From: Francisella sp. LA112445
Lineage (GTDB): Bacteria > Pseudomonadota > Gammaproteobacteria > Francisellales > Francisellaceae
Reading direction: 5' to 3'
DNA length: 64,000 nucleotides
NCBI RefSeq assembly: GCF_012224145.1
Contig: NZ_CP041030.1
Location: 372,001-436,000 of the forward strand
How positions within the stretch are numbered: the first letter of the stretch is position 1; the number at the start of each line of letters is the position of its first letter. A program made the position numbers and the translations under genes. Below the pieces are notes generated by a model. That model saw only the letters and a list, made by a program, of their open reading frames with translations, ran no database searches and had not been told where the DNA came from. Of the stretch, positions 63,675 to 64,000 are shown one piece after another.

Positions 63675-64000
63675 TGAAATTTATTGATATTTTTATATGT
63701 AGACCAATATTATCAATAGCTATAAGCTTGATGATAATTGTTGTTGGTATTGGGTCATATTTTACGTTACAAGTAAGACAGTACCCTTATTTAAATAGTG
63801 CAAATATTACTGTAACTACCACTTATCCCGGAGCTAGTCCATCGACAATACAGGCTTTTGTTACAAGACCTATAGAAGAGTCTGTGGGAGCTACTAGAGG
63901 GATTGATTATATGACCTCTCAGTCAGCATTAGGAACAAGTACAATAACGTTATACGTTAAGTTAGGAGATGACCCAAATACTGTGTTATCTGAAGTCGTA
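63674..64000 (+). CDS. RND efflux transporter, 3' end outside the window
   Basis: The first 109 codons of an AcrB/MexB-like or related inner membrane pump. It begins MKFIDIFICRPILSIAISLM, with the first helix (residues about 9-29), then VRQYPYLNSANITVTTTYPG and the following VTRPIEESVGATRGIDYMTS, as in the porter domain PN1 of RND pumps. The gene overlaps the adaptor gene's stop by one base. The rest lies beyond the window edge. Confidence 0.92.
   Translation, partial: MKFIDIFICRPILSIAISLMIIVVGIGSYFTLQVRQYPYLNSANITVTTTYPGASPSTIQAFVTRPIEESVGATRGIDYMTSQSALGTSTITLYVKLGDDPNTVLSEVV

Noticed and set aside
1-64000. CRISPR array, prophage, toxin-antitoxin or restriction system
   Set aside because: No regularly spaced repeats, phage structural genes or recognisable defence genes were seen in the window.

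Overview
The window is AT-rich, densely packed bacterial chromosome. It almost certainly comes from Francisella, most likely a species outside the F. tularensis core or a close relative. The best evidence is a lipoprotein that I recognise as LpnA/Tul4, its paralogue LpnB, a DUF3568 lipoprotein, a fused purC-purD gene, a SodC, two type IV pilins beside recN, and a PAP2 phosphatase resembling LpxE. The order recN, pilins, lpxE-like, folD, purM-purCD-purN-purE-purK, lpnA, topA agrees with what I remember of F. tularensis. The genus call is therefore firm and the species call is not.

Layout. 1-8.8 kb: the 3' part of rimO, a spacer with a two-hairpin dispersed repeat, then a translationally coupled photolyase operon (SDR, DUF2805/TIGR03643, FAD photolyase/cryptochrome, iron-sulfur photolyase, DUF2256). 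A DUF3568 lipoprotein, an SBF transporter, a YheO-type regulator with TauE, and tRNA-Ser(GGA) follow. 8.8-14 kb: a DUF3574 gene split by an IS4-family element with a 9-bp target duplication, then DUF423, a mannitol dehydrogenase, a SemiSWEET and ubiA-ubiC. 14-22 kb: rph, lemA-htpX, a LysR regulator divergent from an FAD oxidoreductase, and arsR with a zinc/cadmium ATPase. 22-29 kb: gpsA, the tight operon aroC-dedA-pilZ-radA-cvpA, bioY, and a PQ-loop protein that seems to start at ATT. 29-36.6 kb: periplasmic MsrB, SodC, a fatty acid hydroxylase-like protein, an amino acid permease, a cupin, class III alcohol dehydrogenase, a secreted acid phosphatase and an aminotransferase.

36.7-47 kb: recN, two pilins, the LpxE-like phosphatase, folD and the purine operon. 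47-54.6 kb: a small orphan gene, an SDR, YraN, oligopeptidase A, a Mth938-domain protein, a lipoprotein cluster (lpnA, a coiled-coil lipoprotein, an apparent dead lipoprotein, lpnB) and an O-antigen ligase-like protein. 54.7-56.2 kb: one IS1595-family element inserted inside another, both with intact terminal repeats and 8-bp target duplications. 56.2-64 kb: topA, parA-parB, a class I amidotransferase, a GDSL hydrolase and the start of an RND efflux operon.

Most genes are housekeeping or envelope functions. The accessory interest lies in the photolyase operon with its two small uncharacterised partners, the insertion sequences and the genes they broke, the non-ATG start of the PQ-loop gene, the internal ribosome binding site inside purCD, and several palindromes in promoters. 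I found no CRISPR array, prophage, toxin cluster or recognised defence system. I cannot point to a clearly new multi-gene system; the photolyase operon is the nearest candidate.
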